From contig JAAYUP010000022.1 in assembly GCA_012517635.1 (NCBI GenBank), positions 1-21,926 of the forward strand: 21,926 nucleotides of DNA, written 5' to 3'. Shown here in pieces: positions 14,764-21,926 of this stretch. The translations under genes and the position numbers were made by a program. The notes beneath the pieces are model-generated. The model made no database searches. It saw nothing but the letters and a program-made list of their open reading frames with translations, and had not been told where the DNA came from. The stretch is from Candidatus Atribacter alterifermentans (GTDB lineage: Bacteria > Atribacterota > Atribacteria > Atribacterales > Atribacteraceae). The first letter of the stretch is position 1; each line of letters opens with the position of its first letter.

Positions 14764-16881
14764 TTATTCATTGTGAGGAGCTTTTTCATCACCATTCGCA
14801 ATATTCTCTGGATACGGTACTCTGGCATGAAGCATTCCGCTTAATATCATAACAAAAGCATCAGTAATTTTGTGAATATCCCTCATGGTAAGCGGTGTAT
14901 CATCAAGTTGTCCATCTTTGAGATAATTTTGAATTATTCCTCTAACGATCGATTCTAAACGACTGGAATTAAGATTATTGGTACTTCGAATCGCAGCTTC
15001 GACACTATCGGCTAAAAAAATGAGAACTTCTTCCTTGGTTTTAGGACGAGGTCCTGGATAACGAAATTCGATGTCAGTCACTTCATCTTTTTTCTGTTTC
15101 ATTGCTTTATCATAAAAATACCGTAATACGGTATTCCCATGGTGACTTTGAATAATATTTTGAATTTCCGTTGGTAAATGATATTTCCGAGCTATTTCTA
15201 ACCCATCTTTGAGATGATTTTGAATGACTAACGTACTCAGATGAGGAGAGAGGCGGTTATGGATATTTTCGTTTATTTGATTTTCGATAAAAAAATAAGG
15301 TCGCTTAATTTTCCCAATATCATGGTAATAAGCCCCAGCTCGAGCCAATAGTGGATTTGCTCCAATAGCATCGGCAGCAGCTTCAGCAAGGTTAGCCATC
15401 ATTAAGCTATGACTATATGTACCAGGAGCTTCCATCATCAAACGTTTAAGTAATGGATGAGTTGGATTGACCAATTCTAAAAGACGAAAATCGGTGGCGA
15501 CATGGAAGGTGGTCTCAAACAGGGATATTCCTCCTAATGCCGCAACCGAAGAGATGATCGCTCCTCCGAATCCATAAATAGAATTTACCAGAAATTCTAA
15601 ATGAGTATTTCTCTCTTGTAGACCAAAGATTATAACCATCAGTATGTTTACCAAGGCTATCCAGAAACCGGTTTTGACCAAATCGCGTCGTTTAATCGTT
15701 TTGTCTAATAAAAATAGTGGTAGAAAGAGATTCATAAAAATATATAAGCTTCGCATAAAATCAGCCCGCTCGCCCCACATTAAAAGAGGAAATAAAATCA
15801 GTGACTCACACAAAGCCAGATTCCTTCCCATCAATGTGTAAAGAATAAATGGAACTGCCGCCAACAAAATTAAATACCAAGAGAAACGGAGCGATAATGC
15901 ATTCAGGGCAATGACTCCAATAACAGTGAGGATTCGAATGAAAAGAAAAGAGTTCCTCTGGATGATTTCTGAAGCGAATTTCTTGATAAAAGAATATTCA
16001 AACGCCACAGTAAAAACAATTAGAATCCCTAAAGCAAATAATAAATACGATTCATATTGCTCACTGATTAACCCTAAGGTACGAAGACTTTCTAAGTCAG
16101 TACGAGTAACAACAGTTCCCTTTTTGACTAAAATTTGACCCTTTTTGATATACCGTTTAACTGGTTCAACATTTTTAATAACTTGTTCTCTTTGTTTTTC
16201 GGTTTCAAATAAATCTACTATTGCATTTGGTTTCAAAAAGCGGGACGTTAATAAATTTAAGACACGTATTTCATCAACTCCTAAATTCATTCTTTCATAA
16301 GTTGAATAACTATCCAGTATTTTTTGCTCGATTTCCCCTTCACGCATAGGTTGACTAAGATTTTTTTCCATATTTGAGACAAAAACCTCTTTTATCCTTT
16401 CAAACTTTTCTGGAGGCGCTTCAACAAACCATTCAAAAACACCAGGAGTAATTTTCCATTTTTGAAAAAACTCCTCTTTCGTCTCAAAGGAAATTGATGA
16501 CTTAGGAATGGTGCTTCGAATGGTTTCTAATTCTTGAAAAAAGGTTGTGTATTCCTTTTTAAGTTCTTGAGTGAAGTTTTCATCAATTCGATAAACTGGG
16601 ACTAACTCGGCAAGCAGGGTATTTTTTCTTTCCTCAGTCGCTTCGACGTCAATTATTTCAATGGTTTTTCTGGCATAGATATCTCTCGGTGCAATTTGAC
16701 CTTCACCAAGGACTACACCTCCCATTGAATAGGAAACCCAAAGGACGAAGAACAGGCTCACTCCATAGAGGGGATAATTCCAAAAATGAAAGGAAAGAAT
16801 TGATTGGAGACGGGTAAGAATGAGAGAAAAAAAATTAAATCCCTTTTTCTTGAGTTGGAAAGTTCTTTTCAAATTTTTCAT
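14764..16881 (-). CDS. pgpH: Cyclic-di-AMP phosphodiesterase PgpH (7TM-HD)
   Basis: Membrane protein that degrades the second messenger c-di-AMP to pApA on the cytosolic side. It has a short basic N-terminus and a first membrane helix (about 37-58), then a large extracytoplasmic domain (about 60-275). A bundle of membrane helices (about 280-465) follows, then a C-terminal HD domain with H491 (GTYSHSLMM) and H520-D521 (YYHDIGKIKRP). It continues with FRYPGPRPKTKEEVLIFLAD, typical of the family. The frame is open to ATG 16923, but that start would overlap phoH by 89 bases and has GAGAAGG touching the codon. ATG 16881 (705 residues) is preferred, though it has no clear ribosome binding site and still overlaps phoH by 47 bases. 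phoH-pgpH-ybeY is the Bacillota order. Confidence 0.93.
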   Translation of the reverse strand: MKNLKRTFQLKKKGFNFFSLILTRLQSILSFHFWNYPLYGVSLFFVLWVSYSMGGVVLGEGQIAPRDIYARKTIEIIDVEATEERKNTLLAELVPVYRIDENFTQELKKEYTTFFQELETIRSTIPKSSISFETKEEFFQKWKITPGVFEWFVEAPPEKFERIKEVFVSNMEKNLSQPMREGEIEQKILDSYSTYERMNLGVDEIRVLNLLTSRFLKPNAIVDLFETEKQREQVIKNVEPVKRYIKKGQILVKKGTVVTRTDLESLRTLGLISEQYESYLLFALGILIVFTVAFEYSFIKKFASEIIQRNSFLFIRILTVIGVIALNALSLRFSWYLILLAAVPFILYTLMGRNLALCESLILFPLLMWGERADFMRSLYIFMNLFLPLFLLDKTIKRRDLVKTGFWIALVNILMVIIFGLQERNTHLEFLVNSIYGFGGAIISSVAALGGISLFETTFHVATDFRLLELVNPTHPLLKRLMMEAPGTYSHSLMMANLAEAAADAIGANPLLARAGAYYHDIGKIKRPYFFIENQINENIHNRLSPHLSTLVIQNHLKDGLEIARKYHLPTEIQNIIQSHHGNTVLRYFYDKAMKQKKDEVTDIEFRYPGPRPKTKEEVLIFLADSVEAAIRSTNNLNSSRLESIVRGIIQNYLKDGQLDDTPLTMRDIHKITDAFVMILSGMLHARVPYPENIANGDEKAPHNE

Positions 16882-17842
16882 AGGCTTGGATGATCTTCTG
16901 GACGAGTTGATGTCGAACCACATCCTTCTCGGTTAAATAGATAAACTCGACTCCAGAAACACCAGCGAGGATCTTTTGGATCACCATAAGTCCCGAATTT
17001 TTTCCTGATGGGAGGTCGACCTGGGTTATATCCCCAGTAACAACTACTTTTGAACCAAACCCCATACGAGTCAAAAACATTTTCATTTGCTCTGGTGTAG
17101 TGTTTTGAGCTTCATCAAGTACAATAAAAGAATCATTTAAAGTTCTCCCCCTCATATAAGCTAATGGAGCTACTTCTATAATATCCTTTTCTATATATTT
17201 TTGAAAACGTTCAGGAGAAAGCATTTCATATAAAGCATCATAAAGAGGGCGAAGATACGGTTCTATTTTTTCTCTGAGATCCCCAGGAAGGTAACCAAGA
17301 CTTTCACCGGCTTCAACCGCCGGTCGTACTAAAACAATTCGGCTCACTTCTTTTTTTTGAAGAGCCGCACAGGCCATCGCCATAGCTAAATAGGTTTTAC
17401 CGGTTCCTGCCGGTCCAATACAAAAAATGAGTTCATTTTCTCTCACCGCTCGAACATAGTTTACCTGCCCAGCAGTACGTGGATGAATAATTTTATGATA
17501 GGCAGTGGTAATAATTCCTTGGCTATAATTTTTCTTCCACCAGATTTCCTTGCCTTCCTTAATAGTAGCCGCCATTTTCTGAATTTCATCACTCGTCAAT
17601 TCGCGTCCTTCCTTTAAAAAAGTAGCTAGCTCATCAAGAAACGATTTCACATGAGCCAAACTGGAGTCATCATTTTTTTCAACGATCAACAAAGATTCTG
17701 GTGTTAGATCGATATTGACCTGAAATACCTCTTCAATTAACCGAAGATTTTTATCGAGATACCCAAACAATTTTTTTATATCAGATATGTCAAAACAATC
17801 AAAACGATATTCAATTTGTTTGTGTTTGTCATTTATAGACAA
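16835..17842 (-). CDS. phoH: PhoH-family ATPase (YbeZ-like)
   Basis: Cytosolic P-loop ATPase, an RNA-helicase-like partner of YbeY in ribosome maturation in several bacteria. The first 120 residues form the KH-like N-terminal region; the PhoH domain follows with GPAGTGKT (143-150, Walker A), VLDEAQN (Walker B) and VVTGDITQVDLP near 270. The 335 residues fit the family. Start TTG at 17842 has GAGGA about 13 bases upstream, inside the yqeY end, a rather long spacing; no ATG occurs near. It sits 9 bases after the yqeY stop and overlaps pgpH. Role is inferred from family and from the nearby ybeY half of the fusion. Confidence 0.95.
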   Translation of the reverse strand: MSINDKHKQIEYRFDCFDISDIKKLFGYLDKNLRLIEEVFQVNIDLTPESLLIVEKNDDSSLAHVKSFLDELATFLKEGRELTSDEIQKMAATIKEGKEIWWKKNYSQGIITTAYHKIIHPRTAGQVNYVRAVRENELIFCIGPAGTGKTYLAMAMACAALQKKEVSRIVLVRPAVEAGESLGYLPGDLREKIEPYLRPLYDALYEMLSPERFQKYIEKDIIEVAPLAYMRGRTLNDSFIVLDEAQNTTPEQMKMFLTRMGFGSKVVVTGDITQVDLPSGKNSGLMVIQKILAGVSGVEFIYLTEKDVVRHQLVQKIIQAYEKFEKNFPTQEKGI

Positions 17843-17851
17843 ATGAACTTA

Positions 17852-18292
17852 TTATTCCTCACTCAACTTTTTTTTAACAATAGCCGATACCTGAGAACCA
17901 TCTGCTCGATTGGTTACCTTCGCCATAACCTCTTTCATAACAATGCCAAATGATTTCTTTACCGATGAGGTCGATAAAACTTCATCAACCAGCGCTTCAA
18001 TCTCATTGGTGGTTAATTGAGGTGGCATAAATTCTTGGAGGATAGCCATTTCCATTTTTGCTTTTTGTATTAGTTCTGGCCGATTCCCTTTTTCAAAATA
18101 TCCCAGTGAATCTTCTATTTTCTTTACACTTCTTTTCAATACCCGAACCAATTCATCCTCATTTAAAGAATCGCGCTTTTCTATTTCTTCATTTTTTATT
18201 TCTGCTAAAACCAGACGAATTGTATTAAGCCGGATGAAGTTTTTTTCCTTAAGTGCTTTTTTCATCTCTTCAACCAGCCGTTCTTTAATCAT
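17852..18292 (-). CDS. yqeY: GatB/YqeY domain protein
   Basis: A 146-residue protein of the YqeY family, related to the C-terminal tRNA-interacting tail of the GatB amidotransferase subunit. Its exact role is unknown. It opens MIKERLVEEMKKALKEKN and has KIEDSLGYFEKGNRPELIQ and LQEFMPPQLT as recognisable stretches. The second half is the helical domain ending GSQVSAIVKKKLSEE. ATG at 18292 overlaps the rpsU stop as ATGA; GGAGG inside the rpsU end, about 11 bases away, serves as ribosome binding site. Pairing of rpsU with yqeY is widely conserved, which supports both calls. Confidence 0.95.
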   Translation of the reverse strand: MIKERLVEEMKKALKEKNFIRLNTIRLVLAEIKNEEIEKRDSLNEDELVRVLKRSVKKIEDSLGYFEKGNRPELIQKAKMEMAILQEFMPPQLTTNEIEALVDEVLSTSSVKKSFGIVMKEVMAKVTNRADGSQVSAIVKKKLSEE

Positions 18293-18468
18293 TTTCTTTT
18301 TTTCCTCCGAGCCGCAGCTTGGGCTTTTTTTCTTTTCTTTTCACTGGGTTTCTCATAATGTTCACGTTTTTTTATTTCAGAAATGATCCCATTCCTTTGG
18401 CATTTTCTTTTAAAACGTCTTAATGCTTCATCAATGCTTTCATTCTGACTTACTTTTATTTCTGTCAC
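18289..18468 (-). CDS. rpsU: 30S ribosomal protein S21
   Basis: Small-subunit ribosomal protein that lies near the anti-Shine-Dalgarno end of 16S rRNA and assists initiation. The frame encodes 59 residues: (GTG)TEIKVSQNESIDEALRRF, then KRKCQRNGIISEIKKREHYE, then KPSEKKRKKAQAAARRKKRK and stop TGA. The ESIDEALRRFKRKCQ core and the basic Lys/Arg tail are diagnostic. Start GTG at 18468 has a near-perfect GGAGGAA seven bases upstream. It is the first gene after the consensus promoter and overlaps yqeY by four bases. Its first position makes it the likely leader of the whole minus-strand operon. Confidence 0.96.
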   Translation of the reverse strand: MTEIKVSQNESIDEALRRFKRKCQRNGIISEIKKREHYEKPSEKKRKKAQAAARRKKRK

Positions 18469-18501
18469 TAAAATTCCTCCCTTAAAATCAAAAGTAAAAA
18501 A

Positions 18502-18530
18502 ATTATAGGATATTCACTATGGAGTGTCAA
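18502..18530 (-). promoter_or_regulatory. Consensus sigma-70 promoter of the rpsU operon
   Basis: On the minus strand TTGACA (18525-18530) is followed by 17 bases and TATAAT (18502-18507), a perfect match to the housekeeping consensus in both boxes and spacing. The predicted start of transcription is near 18495, leaving a leader of about 27 bases before the GTG of rpsU, with GGAGGAA inside it. This is the only clearly strong promoter in the window. Confidence 0.9.
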
Positions 18531-18604
18531 TGAAACCTTAAAAAAGAAGGATTTAAACCACTTAGAGACTGGAATGATTCCTTAAATAGTTCAAATTTAT
18601 GAAT

Positions 18605-18635
18605 TTGATTTCCGATAAAACCCATGAATTATAAT
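18605..18635 (+). promoter_or_regulatory. Weak candidate promoter for the Asp23-family gene
   Basis: TTGATT (18605-18610), a 19-base spacer and TATAAT (18630-18635) lie about 130 bases before the plus-strand gene. Spacing is longer than optimal. The -35 box overlaps a small palindrome, CAAATT-TATG-AATTTG (18592-18607), that could bind a regulator. The rest of the 18531-18768 stretch is A/T-rich with one more short palindrome, GGAATgATTCC at 18571-18581. Confidence 0.3.
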
Positions 18636-18768
18636 TCTTTTGAGAAACACAAAACGAAATTCACCTAAGTTTAGAATGTTTTAAGAATTGATGAACTTTT
18701 TTCCTTTCTCAAAATAGGAAGATAATGATATGATAATAAAAAATTATATTAAATTGGGGGTTTCAACC

Positions 18769-19185
18769 ATGAACGAAGAAAAAAATCCACTCATGGATAA
18801 TTCTCCACAACAACCGGCTCCTAACGGATCGGAGGTAATTGGTGATATCAATATAGCACCAGATATTATTGCCACTCTTGCTGGAATAACCACCATGAAA
18901 ATTGCCGGTATAACCGGTATGGCTGGTATTCCTTCAGCTTCCTTAAGCACCATAATAGGAAAACGAGAAATTAACAAAGGGGTTAAGGTAGACATTAAAG
19001 ACAAAACTGTTAGCTTAGAAATCTCGGTCGTTATCGATATCGACACCGTTCTCATCGATGTTGCAAAAAATGTACAGCACGAAGTGAAAAAAGTCATAGA
19101 AAATAAAACCGGTATGACAGTCAACAAAGTTGATATTAACATCCGCGAGGTATCTTACAAAGAAAAAGAAGAAACCCCGGCTTAA
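18769..19185 (+). CDS. Asp23/Gls24-family protein
   Basis: A protein of the Asp23/Gls24 (DUF322) family, in Gram-positive bacteria linked to cell-envelope homeostasis; precise function here unknown. The pattern VIGDINIAPDIIATLAGITT, then IAGITGMAG, then GVKVDIKDKTVSLEISVVID and a C-terminal V(D/N)INIREV is the family fold. It has no signal peptide or membrane segment. ATG at 18769 gives 138 residues with a hydrophilic start and TTGGGGGT eight bases upstream. An in-frame ATG at 18730 with AGGA upstream would add 13 residues that look like translated leader. This is the only complete gene on the plus strand. It diverges from rpsU and converges with comEA, leaving 46 bases with no clear terminator. 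Confidence 0.85.
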   Translation: MNEEKNPLMDNSPQQPAPNGSEVIGDINIAPDIIATLAGITTMKIAGITGMAGIPSASLSTIIGKREINKGVKVDIKDKTVSLEISVVIDIDTVLIDVAKNVQHEVKKVIENKTGMTVNKVDINIREVSYKEKEETPA

Positions 19186-19231
19186 GAAGTATTTTTAAGA
19201 GCTTAGTATCAGAATCCAGAGCTTATAATGA

Positions 19232-19831
19232 TTAAAAGATAATCGAATCTTTAATGTCTTGTAGCTTTTTTTCACCAATTCCTTTTACATTTAGAAGTTC
19301 TTCAACTGAATGAAAGGGACCATGGGTTTGGCGGTACTCAATTATCCTTTGGGCAATTACATCACCAATTCCGGGAAGCTTTTTGAGTTCCTCAAGGGAT
19401 GCCGTGTTGATTTGAACAACGAGGTTAGAGGATCCATGACTTTCCGTTTCCCCAGACAATGGTATCGATTTATATAAAGATAATTGGTCGTTTTCAAGGT
19501 GGTTATCATTGACATTCCGACTTGGAATATTGATTCGGATTCCATCATGAACTGGCGCTGCCAGATTTAAACCTGAAAGGTCAGCCTGAGGAGTCACTCC
19601 ACCAGAAAGCTCAATGAGCTGGTAAAGGCGAGTGCCCTCCTCTACTTGGTACACTCCTGGTTTTAATACTTCACCCGAGATTTGAACAATATAGCTCTCT
19701 GATTGATTCTCGTTCGAAATTGTATCCGGTTCTGAAACCACCCAGCTTTTATAAAACACAAACCCAATGCAAAACACCAATATTGATGCTAAGATAATAA
19801 AAACAATTTTTTCTTGACGAGAAAATATCAT
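19232..19831 (-). CDS. comEA: ComEA-like DNA-binding protein (SLBB + helix-hairpin-helix)
   Basis: Membrane-anchored DNA-binding protein of the ComEA type, which in competent bacteria takes hold of incoming DNA outside the membrane. The 199 residues include an N-terminal membrane anchor (about 8-28) and an SLBB domain (about 46-103, VQISGEVLKPGVYQV). A low-complexity polar linker (about 104-135) leads to paired helix-hairpin-helix motifs with LPGIGDVIAQRI (152-163) and VKGIGEKKLQDI (182-193). ATG at 19831 is the only good start, with a weak site (AAGTAAG) before it. ComEC, its usual partner, is not adjacent in the window, so a role in natural uptake is possible but not shown. Confidence 0.88.
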   Translation of the reverse strand: MIFSRQEKIVFIILASILVFCIGFVFYKSWVVSEPDTISNENQSESYIVQISGEVLKPGVYQVEEGTRLYQLIELSGGVTPQADLSGLNLAAPVHDGIRINIPSRNVNDNHLENDQLSLYKSIPLSGETESHGSSNLVVQINTASLEELKKLPGIGDVIAQRIIEYRQTHGPFHSVEELLNVKGIGEKKLQDIKDSIIF

Positions 19832-20002
19832 CGTTCTTACTTTAAAACAGTCGAATTTGAGATTTTAGTTTTTCACAGTATAAATTTTTAAGATTTGACA
19901 AGTTTTATTTTATATTCATTATGTAATACAAATTTTATTCGATAGTTTATATTATATTTAAAAAATTATAAAATGGAAATAGAACTTTTGAAGTAAGTCG
20001 GT
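19832..20002. other. AT-rich spacer between leuS and comEA
   Basis: About 170 bases of very A/T-rich sequence with long A and T runs. I find no clear terminator for leuS and no convincing promoter for comEA. A TTGACA at 19895-19900 on the plus strand has no gene to drive. Confidence 0.5.
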
Positions 20003-21926
20003 TTAACGGACAACCAGATTCAGTAGCTTATCCGGTACAAAAATATGTTTAACCAAGGTTTTTTGTTCTATCCATGTTTGAACTTTTTCATCCATCAGGG
20101 CTAATTGTAAAACCTCTTTTTCATCGGTATTAGCAGACACAGTAACTTTGCTTCTTACTTTCCCATTGATTTGAATAACAACTTCAACCTGATTTTCGGC
20201 TAATTTCTTTTCATCGTGGGTTAGCCATTCAGAAGTCGATAAAAAGGATGCTTCTCCCAAAGCTCTCCAGAGTTCTTCAGTTAGATGAGGTGCAAAGGGA
20301 TTAAGCAGTGATATCAAGGTTTTAGCTGCCTCGGTTAAAATTTCCTTTTCCTGGGGATGAATACCCTTCTCTGAAAAAACTTGGTAATCATCGATAATTT
20401 CATTTAATAATTCCATCAATGAACTGATTGCCGTGTTGAAGTGGAAACGTTCACGAATATCGGTATCTACTTTCAAAATCGTCCGGTGGATCATTCGCTC
20501 CAAGGCGACAATTTTCTCATAGTCAGGTTTGACTTGTTTATTTTCCTGACACCGAATAATATCGGTTACTGTTCTCCACACCCGGTTAAGAAACCGGTGA
20601 GCTCCTTCGACACCTCGATCTGACCATTCCATATCCAATTCTGGAGGTCCAGCAAACAGAATAAAGATTCGAACGGTATCAGCTCCAAATTCTTGGATGA
20701 TATCTCGGGGGCTCACCACGTTTCCCTTCGATTTTGACATCTTGACTCCGCCCTTCGTTACCATCCCCTGGGCAAATAAATTTATAAACGGTTCGGAAAA
20801 GTTAACCATTCCCAGATCTTTCAATACTTTAATAAAAAAGCGTGAATATAGAAGATGGAGGATAGCGTGTTCAACTCCACCAATATACTGATTGACTGGC
20901 ATCCAGTAATCAACGTCGGATTTTTTAAAAGGGACTTTGTCAGACCAGGGTGAACAATAACGGAGAAAATACCAGGAAGAGCACATAAAGGTATCCATGG
21001 TATCCGTTTCTCGTTTAGCTGGACCACCACAAATTGGACAAATGGTATTAACAAACTCGGCACATCGAGCTAACGGTGAAGGACCACCGGGTTGGAAATC
21101 AACATTATAAGGAAGCAATACTGGAAGGTCCTTTTCTGGAACTGGTATTTCACCACATCGATCGCAGTATAAAATTGGAATAGGAGCTCCCCAATATCTT
21201 TGACGAGAAATCAACCAATCCCTTAAGCGATAGGAAACCGCCCCCTTACCAATTCCCTTTTCTTCCATATAAGAGATGATTTTTCTTTTCCCATCTTCTG
21301 AAAATAAACCATTAAACTTCCCTGAATGAATCATCATTCCTGAACCAGTATAACATTTCTGATTGTTATCAAGCTGAGGGGGTCGAATCACTTGGCGAAT
21401 TGGTAAATTATACTTTACAGCAAATTGGTAATCACGTTCATCATGAGCGGGAACCGCCATAACTGCACCAGTACCATACTCGAGAAGGACATAGTCGGCA
21501 ATCCAGATTGGAATCTTCTCTCCATTAATTGGGTTCACGACTTCCTTGCCGATATACATCCCTTCCTTGTCCAAGGTTTCTGACAGGCGGTCGATATCAC
21601 TTTTTCGTGAAATTTTTTCTCGATAATCAATAACTTTATCCTGATAGGGGGTTCCTGCGATCAACTCATCAACCAATGGATGTTCAGGAGCTAATACAAA
21701 AAAAGTTACTCCAAAAACCGTATCGGGTCGAGTAGTAAATACTCTAATTGTTTTATTTAAATCCGGAAGGGAAAAATCAATATAAGCTCCTTCGCTCCGG
21801 CCAATCCAATTCCTCTGCATAGTAAGGACTCGTTCCGGCCATTCTCCAAGAGTATTGATATCATTGAGCAAAGATTCAGCATATTGGGTAATTTTAAGAT
21901 ACCATTGGCTTAGCATTTTTCGAGTC
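20003..21926 (-). CDS. leuS: Leucyl-tRNA synthetase (N-terminal part beyond window)
   Basis: Class I synthetase that attaches leucine to tRNA-Leu and edits mischarged tRNA. The frame is open through the right edge. The last visible codons read TRKMLSQWYLKITQYAESLL, which in full-length enzymes lies behind the HIGH-motif domain, so roughly 170 residues are missing and ATG 21916 is an internal Met. Visible parts include the editing domain with TTRPDTVFGVTFFVLAPEHP and DERDYQFA, CDRC and CPICGG in the inserted segment, the catalytic KMSKSKGNVVSPRDI, the helical anticodon-binding domain, and the C-terminal tail with VVIQINGKVRSKV. Nothing looks damaged. Confidence 0.97.
   Translation of the reverse strand, partial: TRKMLSQWYLKITQYAESLLNDINTLGEWPERVLTMQRNWIGRSEGAYIDFSLPDLNKTIRVFTTRPDTVFGVTFFVLAPEHPLVDELIAGTPYQDKVIDYREKISRKSDIDRLSETLDKEGMYIGKEVVNPINGEKIPIWIADYVLLEYGTGAVMAVPAHDERDYQFAVKYNLPIRQVIRPPQLDNNQKCYTGSGMMIHSGKFNGLFSEDGKRKIISYMEEKGIGKGAVSYRLRDWLISRQRYWGAPIPILYCDRCGEIPVPEKDLPVLLPYNVDFQPGGPSPLARCAEFVNTICPICGGPAKRETDTMDTFMCSSWYFLRYCSPWSDKVPFKKSDVDYWMPVNQYIGGVEHAILHLLYSRFFIKVLKDLGMVNFSEPFINLFAQGMVTKGGVKMSKSKGNVVSPRDIIQEFGADTVRIFILFAGPPELDMEWSDRGVEGAHRFLNRVWRTVTDIIRCQENKQVKPDYEKIVALERMIHRTILKVDTDIRERFHFNTAISSLMELLNEIIDDYQVFSEKGIHPQEKEILTEAAKTLISLLNPFAPHLTEELWRALGEASFLSTSEWLTHDEKKLAENQVEVVIQINGKVRSKVTVSANTDEKEVLQLALMDEKVQTWIEQKTLVKHIFVPDKLLNLVVR

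Noticed and set aside
18744..19142. Minus-strand frame antisense to the Asp23-family gene
   Set aside because: The plus-strand frame has clear family features and start signals; the antisense frame is a by-product of its codon pattern.
19186..19231. Bidirectional terminator between the Asp23-family gene and comEA
   Set aside because: Only direct repeats of AGAGCTTA and a weak five-base stem; no stable hairpin with T-run on either strand.
19895..19923. TTGACA with a weak -10 on the plus strand
   Set aside because: The only gene ahead on that strand is none (leuS runs on the minus strand); the -10 (ATTATG) is poor. Chance in A/T-rich sequence.
1..21926. Defence, phage, CRISPR or transposon systems
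   Set aside because: All complete frames of meaningful length match housekeeping families, and no regular short repeat array or transposase frame is visible.

Overview
The window comes from a low-GC (around 40% by eye) anaerobic-type bacterium. It shows a Bacillota-like gene order, c-di-AMP signalling (PgpH) and pyrophosphate-based energy metabolism (PpdK plus a membrane PPase). The order rpsU-yqeY-phoH-pgpH-ybeY/cdd-era-recO-glyQ-glyS-ppsR-...-dnaG is the classic Bacillus/Clostridium block. Protein divergence and the added ppdK and hppA would also fit a deep relative such as Atribacterota. That placement is a guess and cannot be proved without a search. Every gene is housekeeping. I see no phage, transposase, CRISPR or defence genes.

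Layout: 1-338 is non-coding and holds repeated G-rich/C-rich inverted-repeat motifs and hairpins. From 18468 down to 339 all genes lie on the minus strand, in transcription order: rpsU, yqeY, phoH, pgpH, a fused ybeY-cdd, era, recO, glyQ, glyS, ppsR, ppdK, dgt, hppA, dnaG. Many stops and starts overlap by 1-4 bases (rpsU/yqeY, era/recO, glyS/ppsR, ppsR/ppdK), indicating translational coupling. A perfect TTGACA-17-TATAAT promoter lies just upstream of rpsU. Hairpins after ppdK and after hppA, and a structured 194-base gap after pgpH, probably divide the run into sub-units. Diverging from rpsU on the plus strand is an Asp23/Gls24-family gene. It converges with comEA (minus), and a leuS gene cut by the right window edge follows.

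Functions: the block joins ribosome and rRNA maturation (S21, YbeY, Era, PhoH), c-di-AMP turnover (PgpH), tRNA charging (GlyQS, LeuS), DNA repair, replication and dNTP control (RecO, DnaG, Dgt, cytidine deaminase, ComEA), and pyrophosphate economy (PpdK, its regulator PpsR, ion-pumping PPase HppA).

The most notable points are: an apparent ATA initiation codon for glyQ; a gap-free YbeY-cytidine deaminase fusion whose YbeY half has Asp in place of the third metal-binding His; a PPDK regulatory protein whose canonical P-loop is replaced; and a terminator-like hairpin touching the dgt ribosome binding site. No wholly new multi-gene system is evident.
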